This document shows positions 26,894-36,621 of a stretch of 64,000 nt of DNA, in pieces. How positions within the stretch are numbered: the first letter of the stretch is position 1; each line of letters starts with the position of its first letter. The position numbers and the translations under genes were made by a program. The DNA is from Deltaproteobacteria bacterium (GTDB taxonomy: Bacteria; Myxococcota_C; UBA6777): NCBI GenBank assembly GCA_002731275.1, contig PCBK01000018.1, forward strand, positions 46,352 to 110,351, in the 5' to 3' direction. Under the pieces are notes generated by a model, which had not been told where the DNA came from, did not search any database, and saw only the letters and a list, made by a program, of their open reading frames with translations.

Positions 26894-27510
26894 GACACAC
26901 TCCCAAACATCCCCCACACAATTTTTTATCAAGCAAAAAACTTTTATATTCTAGAAGTTTCCAAATGATGAAGGCTTCGTGTGGTGGTTTGTTACAAAAA
27001 TTTTTTTTGCCAAATCATTTCGTTTCGTGTACAACACGACCCGGAAATGATCCTCATAGATGGATCACGCAAAAAAGAGTGTCCCGGACTTGTCCTCTCG
27101 CGATTGTTCATGTAGCAGATAGAGTTCGGATAGATAATGCAAAAGAGACCCCAAAGCTCGCTCATGTGAGTATGCAGAGATGATGCCCCTTCCCTCTTTT
27201 GCCATGACAAGTTCTTTTATGCACCTAGCAGATCAAGCGACAGCTCGACCTCATTCGAATGCAGACGTAGCAGCTCAAGCACGACCTCATGTCCCTGCGA
27301 AACGCGACATACTCAAACGAATCGTTCACACGTGAAAGCGAACCGCGAAATCGACCAGCACACCATGTTCACACGGAAATCGACGCTCACAGTTCTCGTT
27401 CATCGTACGACGCTCAAGCACATCACGCACGCAGAAACACAAATGAAACGTTCAAACACACGCTCTAGTTCTCCACGTTGACAAAGATTTGCAAAGTGCT
27501 CTTTTTGAAG
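26894..27510. other. Long gap between rpmA and obg; possible unannotated transcript
   Basis: About 617 bp with no supported ORF, before a strong terminator at 27511. Two imperfect copies of an AGCAG.TCAAG...CGACCTCAT motif lie near 27227-27290. I could not match tmRNA, RNase P, 6S or SRP RNA. The terminator may end the rplU-rpmA mRNA or a small RNA starting here. Confidence 0.4.
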
Positions 27511-27546
27511 GGTCCGAGGTGTTGTCACCTCGGGCCTTTTTTTTTT
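27511..27546 (+). terminator. Strong intrinsic terminator
   Basis: GGTCCGAGGTG-TTGT-CACCTCGGGCC forms an 11-bp stem (one wobble) with a 4-nt loop, immediately followed by ten T residues. It isolates obg from the upstream ribosomal genes. Confidence 0.92.
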
Positions 27547-27625
27547 CCACCTATCTCCTACCAACATGGAAGACATCTCGTAAGATTTGAACGCCCCTTT
27601 AAGATGTCAAGTCCAGGAGTCGAAT

Positions 27626-28723
27626 ATGCATTTCATCGATGAAGCGATCATCAAAATCCAAGCCGGCAAGGGCGGTAACGGGTGTATCGCCTTTCGCAGA
27701 GAAAAATACCGTCCTCGCGGAGGCCCCAGCGGTGGAAATGGTGGCCATGGTGGCAGCGTTATCTTGCGCGCCGACCACAACCTCTCCACCCTCCTCGACT
27801 ACCGCTATAAGCGACATTACAAGGCTCCTAACGGCGAACACGGTCGTGGAAAAGATCAACACGGCGCCAATGGCGAAGACTTCATCATCAAGCTCCCTGT
27901 TGGGACGGTCGTGTACGATGAAGAGACAGGTGAGCAACTTTGCGACCTGGTCAAAGACGGACAGACCCTGATCGCCGCAAAAGGCGGCAACGGTGGCTTT
28001 GGTAACATGCACTACACCACCGCCACAAGACAGGCCCCAGACTTTGCACAGCCCGGCCTTGAAGGTGAGTACAGAGAGCTACGATTCGAGCTTAAACTGC
28101 TCGCAGATGTTGGGGTCATCGGATTTCCCAATGTCGGCAAATCCACGCTGATCTCGAAACTCTCCAAAGCCAAACCCAAGATCGCCGACTACCCCTTCAC
28201 GACGCTGACACCAAACCTCGGCGTCGTCGCACCACCAAGTCGACAATCCTTCGTCATGGCAGATGTCCCAGGTCTGATCCCTGACGCGCACAAAGGCACC
28301 GGCCTTGGCATTCGATTCCTGCGGCACGTCGAACGCACCCGTGTCTTTTTGCACATGCTTGAGCTCGCAGAAGATTCGACACGTGACCCGATCCAGGATT
28401 ACGAAGCGCTCCTCAAAGAGCTCGAACTCTACGACAAAGACAAAGGCAGCTCTCTCTTCACAACACCAACAGTTGTCGCACTCAACAAAGTCGAAGACAG
28501 CGACCTCCAAGAGATCTGTGAAGAAGAATACAGAGCCTACTTTGAAGAACGAGAGATTCCCTTCTTTGTGATCTCAGCCCTCGCCGGACATGGACTCACC
28601 CCCATGCTACATGCCCTCTCCGATATCCTCGAAGCCGCAAAAGAAAACGAACGTGAAGAGGAAGAAGAGAACCTTCATGACGACGCAGACGATGTCGTAG
28701 AAACATGGGATCCCCTTGCCTGA
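27626..28723 (+). CDS. obg: Obg/CgtA GTPase
   Basis: 365 residues. The N-terminal Gly-rich Obg fold (AIIKIQAGKGGNGCIAFRRE..., about 1-158) is followed by the G domain: G1 GFPNVGKST, G2 TTLTPN, G3 DVPG and G4 NKVE. A short acidic C-terminus (EEEEENLHDDADD) replaces longer tails seen in some species. The protein assists 50S assembly and links to the stringent response. The start at 27626 follows CAGGAG by 7 nt. Confidence 0.97.
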   Translation: MHFIDEAIIKIQAGKGGNGCIAFRREKYRPRGGPSGGNGGHGGSVILRADHNLSTLLDYRYKRHYKAPNGEHGRGKDQHGANGEDFIIKLPVGTVVYDEETGEQLCDLVKDGQTLIAAKGGNGGFGNMHYTTATRQAPDFAQPGLEGEYRELRFELKLLADVGVIGFPNVGKSTLISKLSKAKPKIADYPFTTLTPNLGVVAPPSRQSFVMADVPGLIPDAHKGTGLGIRFLRHVERTRVFLHMLELAEDSTRDPIQDYEALLKELELYDKDKGSSLFTTPTVVALNKVEDSDLQEICEEEYRAYFEEREIPFFVISALAGHGLTPMLHALSDILEAAKENEREEEEENLHDDADDVVETWDPLA

Positions 28724-28739
28724 GCTTCCCTTCGAGACT

Positions 28740-28768
28740 TGCCTATCCTGCCAACATCCGATATAAAC
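28740..28768 (+). promoter_or_regulatory. Candidate promoter of the ABC operon
   Basis: TTGCCT (28740-28745), 17-bp spacer and TATAAA (28763-28768), about 60 bp before the GTG of the ATP-binding gene. Confidence 0.45.
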
Positions 28769-28828
28769 CAATCTGATACTGTTACTTCGTGATCCATTAC
28801 CAACTACGTCTCCAGAAGGGACATCGTT

Positions 28829-29845
28829 GTGAGCAATACACCAGCCATCTATCTCGATAACTTTGTCAAAGAATACCGTACAGGCTTCTTTCGCAAACGT
28901 ATTCGTGTCGTCAAAGGACTCTCCTTGCGTGTTGAGCAAGGTGAGATCTTTGGCTTTCTTGGACCCAACGGTGCCGGAAAAACCTCCACCATCAAGGTCC
29001 TCGTAGGACTCAGTCACCCGACCGCTGGACGAGTCGACATATTCGGCGCCCCCGTCGGCAATATCCAGGCAAAAAACCGCATCGGATTCCTCCCCGAGCA
29101 CCCTTATTTCTATGGATATCTCACCGGGTATGAGTTCCTCAACTTTTACGCGCGGCTCTTTGGCATACCACGCGCCAAACGAAGCGCTCGCATCGAGCGA
29201 CTGATCGAGCAGGTTGGCATCTCACATGCCCAAGATACACCCCTACGCAAATACTCCAAAGGGATGATCCAGCGCGTTGGGATCGCACAAGCCCTCCTCA
29301 ATGATCCCGACCTCGTCATCCTCGACGAACCGATGAGTGGACTTGACCCCATCGGCCGAAAAGATGTCCGCGACATCATCCTCGGCCTGAAAGAAAATGG
29401 CAAGACCGTATTCTTTTCCTCTCACATCCTCCAGGACGTCGAGATGATCTGTGACCGTGTCGCCATTCTCAACAAAGGCGAGCTGCTCAAAGTTGGTCCT
29501 CTCGAAGGTCTGCTTGAGCAAAGCGCTAGCCAGGATGTCGAGGTCACGATCTCCAATGTCGACAACGATGCCATCGAAAAATACGCGGCGATGGCGGATA
29601 TGATCCGTCACGTCGAACAAAAAATCACCCTCCATCTCCCAGACAAAGACCTGCAAAAGATCATCAACCAGGTCTTCCAAGATGGCGCGCACATTGACTC
29701 TGTCATACGGCACAAAGACACGCTCGAAGACCTCTTTGTCCGCCAGGTCTTTGGCACACAATCCGAAAAAGCTCCCGCAAAAGATAACGATGACAACGAC
29801 GACAGCGCAGAAAATGAAGACTCCTCTGAGAGCGCTTCTTCCTGA
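28829..29845 (+). CDS. ABC transporter ATP-binding protein
   Basis: 338 residues, GTG start with AGAAGGGA upstream. Walker A GPNGAGKT, signature YSKGMIQRVGIAQALL and Walker B LVILDEPMSGLDP are intact. The ~100-residue C-terminal extension ends in an acidic/Ser-rich tail (DNDDNDDSAENEDSSE). It matches ATPases of ABC-2 exporters (drug, polysaccharide or gliding-type). It pairs with the permease 15 bp downstream. Substrate unknown. Confidence 0.92.
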   Translation: MSNTPAIYLDNFVKEYRTGFFRKRIRVVKGLSLRVEQGEIFGFLGPNGAGKTSTIKVLVGLSHPTAGRVDIFGAPVGNIQAKNRIGFLPEHPYFYGYLTGYEFLNFYARLFGIPRAKRSARIERLIEQVGISHAQDTPLRKYSKGMIQRVGIAQALLNDPDLVILDEPMSGLDPIGRKDVRDIILGLKENGKTVFFSSHILQDVEMICDRVAILNKGELLKVGPLEGLLEQSASQDVEVTISNVDNDAIEKYAAMADMIRHVEQKITLHLPDKDLQKIINQVFQDGAHIDSVIRHKDTLEDLFVRQVFGTQSEKAPAKDNDDNDDSAENEDSSESASS

Positions 29846-29860
29846 TAGAGAGGTTGCAAC

Positions 29861-30625
29861 GTGAATAAAATTCTGGCCATCGCAAGCAATACATTCCGCG
29901 AAACGATCCGCGATAAACTGCTGTACGGCATTCTCTTCTTCTCGATCTTGCTGCTCTTTGTTGGCTTGCTACTCGGTGAGCTCTCACTCGGCAACAACGT
30001 AAAAGTCACCAAAGATGTCGGTCTCTCAGCGATCTCTTTGTTTGGTATCTTGCTCGCGATCTTTACAGGCGTCAGCCTCGTCCACAAAGAGCTCGACAAA
30101 CGCACGATCTACACCATCCTGTCCAAACCCATTCATCGACACCAATTCATCCTCGGAAAGTACCTCGGGATGTTGATGACTGCGTTTGTCCAAATTGTCC
30201 TGCTCACACTCGTGTTTACCTTCTTGCTGCTCTACCAGCAGCAATATCTCGACTACCGTATCTACAACGCTGTCTTGTTGTACTGGTTTGAGATCGTCCT
30301 GATCACGAGCGTCGCACTGTTCTTCTCCTCGTTCACCACACCTTTCTTCAGCGGACTGTTTACCTTCTGTTTCTTTCTCATCGGACGCCTGATGCCCGAG
30401 GTCGAGCAAATCTCAACGACCGTCGAAAACACCATCATCGCTGGAGTGCTCAAAGGTGCAACACTCCTCCCCAACCTCCAACACCTCAATATCGGCCCAC
30501 GTCTCGTCCACCACGAGGCCCTTCCACCAGGATACATCACCTCCTCCATCCTTTACGCCACTTGCTACACCGGTTTGTTCTTGTTCCTCGCGATCGCGCT
30601 CTTCTCCAAAAGAGATCTCATGTGA
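29861..30625 (+). CDS. ABC-2 type permease
   Basis: 254 residues with about six membrane helices and the N-terminal NTFRETIRDKLLYGILFFS pattern common in ABC-2 permeases. GTG start with AGAGAGG upstream. It forms the membrane half of the exporter with the preceding ATPase. The stop overlaps the start of the next gene. Confidence 0.88.
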   Translation: MNKILAIASNTFRETIRDKLLYGILFFSILLLFVGLLLGELSLGNNVKVTKDVGLSAISLFGILLAIFTGVSLVHKELDKRTIYTILSKPIHRHQFILGKYLGMLMTAFVQIVLLTLVFTFLLLYQQQYLDYRIYNAVLLYWFEIVLITSVALFFSSFTTPFFSGLFTFCFFLIGRLMPEVEQISTTVENTIIAGVLKGATLLPNLQHLNIGPRLVHHEALPPGYITSSILYATCYTGLFLFLAIALFSKRDLM

Positions 30626-31275
30626 CAGACATCAAACTCACGCGAAAGCGCTCCTCCATCCTGATATTTGTCGGCGTCTGCTTCTTTCTCGGCTCCGTCT
30701 ACTTGAAGGTCTACTTCCAATCCAGACAAGAATTCCAGATCGCTGAAACCCACCTCTCACGAGGCGAACTTCGACTCGCAATACGCCACTACGCTTACGT
30801 CGTGCGCTGGTACACACCTGGCAATCGATACGTGAATGTCGCCATTCAGCGCATCAAAAAGCTCGGAGAGCACGCCTACAAAAACGGAAACTGGGCCCTC
30901 GCTCTCTTCGCGTATCAACAACTGCGAAATGGGATCTCCTCCACAAGGCACCTCTTTCAACCACACAGTAAAGTCCTCGAACATTGCCATGAGCGTCTCT
31001 CACGACTGCTCTCCCTCGTCTCCGGGAAGGTCCCCTTTGACGCTGATAATGACGTCCCCCTCAAAAAATCACTGCTCAAAATGTTGCGCAAAGAGCACCC
31101 TACACCTTCTCCGTGGCTATCTTTTGCCGCCGCGTTGTCCTTCGTCCTCTGGCTCGTCTCATGTGGATATATCCTCGCGACGTGGCACCACACCCCCACC
31201 CGCGATCGACTCTATTCGATGATTTCCTCCGTCGGACTCGCGCTCCTCTGGCTCCTCTTTCTCTCCGTTGCGTAG
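30622..31275 (+). CDS. Membrane protein of the ABC operon
   Basis: 217 residues. GTG start at 30622 overlaps the permease TGA by 4 bp, indicating translational coupling. Predicted helices lie at about 12-32, 162-184 and 194-216. The region between is helical and resembles one or two degenerate TPR units (LSRGELRLAIRHYAYVVRWY, NGNWALALFAYQQLR). No family recognised. An accessory role in the exporter is inferred from coupling. Confidence 0.75.
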   Translation: MTDIKLTRKRSSILIFVGVCFFLGSVYLKVYFQSRQEFQIAETHLSRGELRLAIRHYAYVVRWYTPGNRYVNVAIQRIKKLGEHAYKNGNWALALFAYQQLRNGISSTRHLFQPHSKVLEHCHERLSRLLSLVSGKVPFDADNDVPLKKSLLKMLRKEHPTPSPWLSFAAALSFVLWLVSCGYILATWHHTPTRDRLYSMISSVGLALLWLLFLSVA

Positions 31276-31441
31276 GCAACACCGACACACACACCACCCA
31301 CAACAACTCTTGACTCTTTGCACAACTTCGGAGACATTGAACGAAACCTTTTTCAACGCATTCTCCCACAGTTTGGTCATCAAACATGTGTGCCTGATAT
31401 CACATTGTGCCATGACCCCCACAGCGCAGTAGAATTTACTG

Positions 31442-33241
31442 ATGACGAAAAAACAAGCTCCACCTGACAACACAGATGACACACAAAACACCTCCCATGA
31501 TGAGTCCACACAATCACGAGAGGTGCAGGCCACCACACAGGAGACCCCCGACACCGCACCTGAGACCTCTAACGTGACACAAGAGGACTCCGAGGCGACA
31601 GAGACCAACCAAGCAGAGGTGGTTTCGCCTGCTCCAACAAAAGATGAGAGCACGCCACCTCCTCGCGCCGCGAGTGCGCTCGCCTCCCTGATGAAAAAAG
31701 AGGGTTCGGATGGACTCAAAGACCACCTGATCCGCCACACCAATCCACACCCACACCCCTTCGACCAGACAAATCTTCGCACCAAACGCCAAAATAACCT
31801 GCTGCTGCGTTTTTTCCCAAAAGGGTACGAGCGATTACGCTGGTTTATGAACCACCGTACAACAGACGCCGTCGTGATCATCTTGATCCTGGTGTCTGTG
31901 TTGCTGATCCTCGCAGAAGAGATTGTCCACAAGACGTACGTCCCTGGACTCGAACAAGCCAACTGGGTCCTCACCTGGATCTTTGTGGTGGAGCTGTTCT
32001 TGCGCTTTTGGGCAGAGAAGAGACCCTCCAACTTCTTTCGCCGCTACGCCCTCGATATTGTCGCAGTCATCGCCCCCTTCTTTCGCTCTCTGCGTCTGCT
32101 GCGGATCTTGCGACTGCTGCGCATCTTTCGGATGGGAAAACTGCTCAACAGGCGCTTCTCTTCGATTCAATCGTGGGTCCACTACAGCATCCTGCAAAAC
32201 TTTTGGTTGATGATCATCCTGTTCACGTTGATCGTGTCTGGTGCGGTCTCTTTCCACGTGATAGAGCCGAATAACGCGGAGATCAAAACGTTTGGTGATG
32301 CGTTATGGTGGAGTATTTTCACGCTCGTCGGTGGTGAGCCCCTGACAGGTGCTCCTGCGCAAACAGTCGGTGGTAAGCTCATATCGCTGTTTGTGATCCT
32401 CTCAGGTGTCGTCACATTCGCGGTGGTCACAGGGATCGTCGCCGCTGTCATGATCAACAAATTGAAACCCCAAATGGAGGCTGGTGACATGGATCTGGAA
32501 GAACTCGAAAATCACATCGTCGTGTGTGGCTGGAACCGCGCGGCGAACCTCTTGATCGAGGTGCTTCAATCCAGTGAAGAATACATCGATCGCGAGATCG
32601 TCCTCGTCGCAGAGTTTTCTGAAGATGAGCCCGAAACCCTCTTCGACCAGAGCCGCATCGCCCCAGCCATGCTGCACATCGTCAAGGGCGACTACACCCG
32701 CATGGATGTCCTGCAACGTGCTGGGATTCCTTATGCATCGGAGGCCATCATCCTCGCAGACAAATGCCTCCCACGCTCCGACCAGGATCGCGACGCACGT
32801 AGCATCCTCGCCGCGCTCCTGATCGAGAAGATGAACCCGGAGATCTTCACCTGCGTCGAGCTGCTCAACAGAAACAACGCCGCCCACCTCAACATGGTCG
32901 GCGTCGAAGAGATCCTCGTCGCCGATGAGTACGCAGGGAACATCCTCGCCAACGCCCAGCGCACACGAGGCATCATCCGTATGCTCGATGAGCTCTTCGA
33001 TCCATCTGTGGGCAACCAGTTTTACAAGCTCCCCCTCCCAACACCCTGGATCGGAAAGACAGTCGGCGATATCTATCAACAACTCAAGAGCGAGCATGGC
33101 GCCACCCTCATCTCTCTTGAGACTCGTATCGGCGAAGGCTACGACATCCTCGTCAACCCACCGAATGACCGCGAGCTCAAAGAGAGCGACCGCATCATGA
33201 TGATCGCCCCTACAGCACCCAACTTCTCCAAGATCAGATGA
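31442..33241 (+). CDS. Voltage-sensor cation channel with RCK (TrkA-N/C) domain and atypical filter
   Basis: 599 residues. The first ~100 are acidic and probably disordered. S1-S4 follow, with a strong voltage sensor (FFRSLRLLRILRLLRIFR). The pore loop reads LWWSIFTLVGGEPLTG (filter at about residues 293-298) where potassium channels have T-V-G-Y-G-D. S6 is followed by an RCK domain (NHIVVCGWNRAANLL, MthK/BK-like) and a TrkA-C-like end. The fold is clear, but potassium selectivity is doubtful. Ribosome site is weak. It stands alone, ending at a hairpin (33265-33306). Confidence 0.85.
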   Translation: MTKKQAPPDNTDDTQNTSHDESTQSREVQATTQETPDTAPETSNVTQEDSEATETNQAEVVSPAPTKDESTPPPRAASALASLMKKEGSDGLKDHLIRHTNPHPHPFDQTNLRTKRQNNLLLRFFPKGYERLRWFMNHRTTDAVVIILILVSVLLILAEEIVHKTYVPGLEQANWVLTWIFVVELFLRFWAEKRPSNFFRRYALDIVAVIAPFFRSLRLLRILRLLRIFRMGKLLNRRFSSIQSWVHYSILQNFWLMIILFTLIVSGAVSFHVIEPNNAEIKTFGDALWWSIFTLVGGEPLTGAPAQTVGGKLISLFVILSGVVTFAVVTGIVAAVMINKLKPQMEAGDMDLEELENHIVVCGWNRAANLLIEVLQSSEEYIDREIVLVAEFSEDEPETLFDQSRIAPAMLHIVKGDYTRMDVLQRAGIPYASEAIILADKCLPRSDQDRDARSILAALLIEKMNPEIFTCVELLNRNNAAHLNMVGVEEILVADEYAGNILANAQRTRGIIRMLDELFDPSVGNQFYKLPLPTPWIGKTVGDIYQQLKSEHGATLISLETRIGEGYDILVNPPNDRELKESDRIMMIAPTAPNFSKIR

Positions 33242-33264
33242 GGACAGTGTTTTTTCCAGGAACT

Positions 33265-33306
33265 GACAAAAGGTCACGCCGCTCCTTGCCGCTGCGACCT
33301 TTTGTC
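33265..33306. terminator. Hairpin, 11-bp perfect stem
   Basis: GACAAAAGGTC (33265-33275) pairs perfectly with GACCTTTTGTC (33296-33306). The A/T run is inside the stem, so it could terminate in both directions. It lies 24 bp after the channel gene. Confidence 0.6.
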
Positions 33307-33320
33307 CTCTCTTCCTGGCG

Positions 33321-33349
33321 TTGACACGTCAAGATCGGAGTGTTACCTT
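33321..33349 (+). promoter_or_regulatory. Candidate promoter of the DUF4175 operon
   Basis: Consensus TTGACA at 33321-33326, 17-bp spacer and a weak TACCTT -10, 65 bp before the DUF4175 start. Confidence 0.45.
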
Positions 33350-33413
33350 TTTCAACATTGTTTGATAGCACATCCTTTTGATATACAACTGACTTCTGAG
33401 GACAGAAAACAGT

Positions 33414-36400
33414 ATGGCCACCTCCCTCCCCCAATGGACACAACAAGATCTCGAACGATTCCTACGTAAGGTACGACGCCGCTGCTGGTGGCTGTCGATG
33501 CTACAAGGTGTCGCGCTCTCATGTATCGGGCTGTTTGGCTTCGGTATCATCCTCGCGATCTGGTACTTCCTCCTCCCTCCCCCCTTCTCGCTGCGGTACT
33601 TTTGGTACGCGGGACTCGCGCTCTCCATCTCCTACATTATCTACCGCGTCTTCCAAACCCATCGCGCCCTGCGCGATGAGTCCCTCTCCAGGGAGCTTGA
33701 ATCATGGGCTCCGGAGATCGGCGGCTTCCTCACAGCGCTGGAGCTCGGTCGCGCCATGCCGACGCTCGACAAACAGCCACTCTATTCTCCTGTCCTCGCA
33801 CAAGCCCGGATCGACCAAGTCCAACAAAAACTCACCGCGCTGCGCCCTGCGACAGTCGTCCCCATCGAAGAACTCAAACAACGTGCATACGCGCTCTTTG
33901 CAGTCGCGGCGCTGTTCTTTCTCTCCTTTGGGTTCTATCCACAGCGCACATCCGAGATGCTCAGAAGTCTCCTCTACGCGCCGACGACAGACGGCTTCCT
34001 CAAGATCGACAAAGATGAAGGCGACCTCGTCGTCAGTGATCTCAAGGTCGTCTACCAATTCCCGGCTTACACCCAGAAACCACCACGTACAATCCCCAAC
34101 AGCGACGGCAGCTTCTCCGCCCTCAAAGGCACACAGATCCAGCTGACCGGACGCGCCATCATGAAGATCCGTAGAGCGGAGATCCTGCTCAACGACCAAC
34201 AACGTATCCCCCTCGAAGTGGGCCCCGATAAAATGTCCCTCAAAGGTTCACTCAACCTCCTGAACCCAGGCTTTTATCGCTTCCAGCTTGTCGACAAAAA
34301 TGGCCGCGTCCGCCTCGGACCACCACACAGCATCCAGCTGATCAAAGATCGCTACCCACGTGTCAAAGTCACCGCGCCCACCAAAGAGGTCGAGCGACAA
34401 GAACGTGACGCCCTGCGCATTCGCTATCAATTCTCCGATGACTTTGGTCTCTCCAAAGTCTCCATCGTCTTCCGCAACGTCACTCGCGGACAAAAGAAGC
34501 CAACCGTCCAAAAGATCCAGGCCTTTGAGAATCCACCCAAGAGCGGTGAAGGGCAGATGCTCTGGCAGCTTCGCAGCGCACCATTCGATCCAGGCGATCG
34601 TATCGCATACCAAATCGAAGTCCTCGACAATGACACCATCAGCGGCCCAAAACGCACACGCTCCGAGACACGCTACCTCAAGATCTACTCGCCTCTTGAG
34701 AACCACGACAAGCTGCTCGCCTCACAAGAGAAGCTGCTCACACAGATGGTCCACATTCTCGGAGATGTCCTCGAACGACCAGACGTCCGCGTGAGGGCTC
34801 GCCAACTCAAAGTCCACCTGCGCAAGCTCAACAGCCGCGGCGATGAGCTGCTGAAAGGCTTCGGCAAGCTCCTCCCTGCGCTGCGCAAAGACACACTCAC
34901 CAAATCCTACACCTTGATCGCCCTCGACAACCTGCGTGTGCGCTACAAAATCCGCCACATGGAGCGCGAAATGCTCGCACGTCGCACCGCCTTTCCTGGC
35001 GCGATCTTCCCCCGTATCACCTATATCTCCACGCTCAAACGCGAAGAGACCCCACAAGAAGACGACGTCAACGCCTTCGTCCTGCTCCTCAACAGACAGC
35101 GACTCGACCTGCTCGCGCACCTGTCCAAAAAGCTCCAGAAAGCCCAAAACCGGCTGCGCGACCTGCTCGAAGAGTACAGAAAAACCAAGAGCAAAGAGAC
35201 CCTCAAAGCCCTCATGCAAGAGATGAAGCGCGTCGAACGTCTCATCAGACAGATCATGAAGCGTATGCGACAGCTCAACCGCTCTATGCCCGACGAGTTC
35301 CTGAATATGGACGCCTTCCGCAAAAAAGGCAGCCTACGCACCATCCAAAAAATGCGCAAATCACTCAAGTCCGGCAACATCGAAGATGCGGTCAAAGATC
35401 TCGCTAAATTTGCCCGCCAAGTCGAACGCATGGCGTCTCAGCTCGATAAATATTCAAAAGAAGCTGGCGGCCGCGCGGTCAACAGTATGCAACAGGCGCT
35501 CAAACAGCTCATCGACAACCTCCATCAGCTCGAACAAAAACAACGACGACTTGCAGGACGTACACAATCGCTTCGCAAAACCATCGCCAAGCGCATGCAA
35601 AAAGCCCTCAAGGACAAGATCAAAAAACTCGTCGCCAGACAAAAGAAACGCATCGAGCAAATCAAAAAACATATCCATTCATCCGACAAACACGCCAAAC
35701 CATTTGCACAGCTCTATCGCTACAACATCACCTACGACAGCCTCAAGACCTCCCTCAAAGAGCTCGAAAAGCTGCTCAAAGAGCCAGACATCCACGAATC
35801 ACTCGATGTTGTAAGACGATTCCTGCGCAAAACCCAACGCCTCGGAATGTCCCTCAATTACCAGGAGAGCAACACCAGGATGATGCTCAAATTCCGCGGT
35901 GGGTTGTACAGACGCGCACGCAGAAAACGACTGCCCAAGATCATCGGCGCACGTAATGAGCTCAACAAAGGCCAACGTATCGCCCGAAAAATCGAACGCG
36001 ATCTCGATAAGTTCTTCCCCTCACCCAAGCCCTACATGAACAAAAACGACCGCAAGTTGATGCAGCGCTACCGCAATCTTCAACGTCGTTTGCGCAGTGA
36101 GGCGCGAAAATTACAGCGCAATATGCAACAAATGAACAAACGACTCCCTGTCTTCCGTCCTGGTATGCAGCGGAACATGAAGGGCGCTCTGCGGCAGATG
36201 AGACGTGCGACGCGACGACTCGGCGCGAAAGAACCTCGCTCCGCATATGGACATCAGCAGCACGCGATCTCCAAACTCTCCAAGCTGCGCAAAGCACTAC
36301 GCCAAAGTCTCCAAAGACAGCAAGGTAAACAAGGACAAAAGCCCGGGCAAAAAGGCAACCGCAGCGGCTCTGGCCAGAGAATGGGCAACAGACGTCAAAA

Positions 36401-36539
36401 TGAGGTCAAGATCCCCAAACCAGGCGATCACAAAGCCCCCAAAGCTCTCCGTCAGGACATCCTCGACGCGATGAAAGAGAAGGTCCCCAAACGATACAGA
36501 GAGCGCGTACGTCGCTATTACGAAAAACTGGTGGAATAG
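33414..36539 (+). CDS. DUF4175-like membrane protein with long coiled coil
   Basis: 1041 residues. Two membrane helices near 24-55 and 62-80 and a third near 161-178 anchor the N-terminus. An Ig-like region follows (~200-440). From ~450 to the end it is extremely Lys/Arg/Gln/Leu-rich coiled coil. The C-terminus has Gly/Gln-rich low complexity (QRQQGKQGQKPGQKGNRSGS). This matches DUF4175 proteins, usually found beside MoxR and DUF58 genes, as here. Envelope or stress-resistance roles are suspected for the cluster but not established. Confidence 0.75.
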   Translation: MATSLPQWTQQDLERFLRKVRRRCWWLSMLQGVALSCIGLFGFGIILAIWYFLLPPPFSLRYFWYAGLALSISYIIYRVFQTHRALRDESLSRELESWAPEIGGFLTALELGRAMPTLDKQPLYSPVLAQARIDQVQQKLTALRPATVVPIEELKQRAYALFAVAALFFLSFGFYPQRTSEMLRSLLYAPTTDGFLKIDKDEGDLVVSDLKVVYQFPAYTQKPPRTIPNSDGSFSALKGTQIQLTGRAIMKIRRAEILLNDQQRIPLEVGPDKMSLKGSLNLLNPGFYRFQLVDKNGRVRLGPPHSIQLIKDRYPRVKVTAPTKEVERQERDALRIRYQFSDDFGLSKVSIVFRNVTRGQKKPTVQKIQAFENPPKSGEGQMLWQLRSAPFDPGDRIAYQIEVLDNDTISGPKRTRSETRYLKIYSPLENHDKLLASQEKLLTQMVHILGDVLERPDVRVRARQLKVHLRKLNSRGDELLKGFGKLLPALRKDTLTKSYTLIALDNLRVRYKIRHMEREMLARRTAFPGAIFPRITYISTLKREETPQEDDVNAFVLLLNRQRLDLLAHLSKKLQKAQNRLRDLLEEYRKTKSKETLKALMQEMKRVERLIRQIMKRMRQLNRSMPDEFLNMDAFRKKGSLRTIQKMRKSLKSGNIEDAVKDLAKFARQVERMASQLDKYSKEAGGRAVNSMQQALKQLIDNLHQLEQKQRRLAGRTQSLRKTIAKRMQKALKDKIKKLVARQKKRIEQIKKHIHSSDKHAKPFAQLYRYNITYDSLKTSLKELEKLLKEPDIHESLDVVRRFLRKTQRLGMSLNYQESNTRMMLKFRGGLYRRARRKRLPKIIGARNELNKGQRIARKIERDLDKFFPSPKPYMNKNDRKLMQRYRNLQRRLRSEARKLQRNMQQMNKRLPVFRPGMQRNMKGALRQMRRATRRLGAKEPRSAYGHQQHAISKLSKLRKALRQSLQRQQGKQGQKPGQKGNRSGSGQRMGNRRQNEVKIPKPGDHKAPKALRQDILDAMKEKVPKRYRERVRRYYEKLVE

Positions 36540-36621
36540 TCCATTGAAACCAAACCCTTCTAGAACCAACAACAAGAGACACATCAAAGCGCCTCATGCG
36601 CTCGATGTAAAGGTATATTCC

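Noticed and set aside
26894..27510. tmRNA, 6S RNA, RNase P RNA or tRNA in the rpmA-obg gap
   Set aside because: No T-loop, CCA end or other hallmark sequence could be found by eye.
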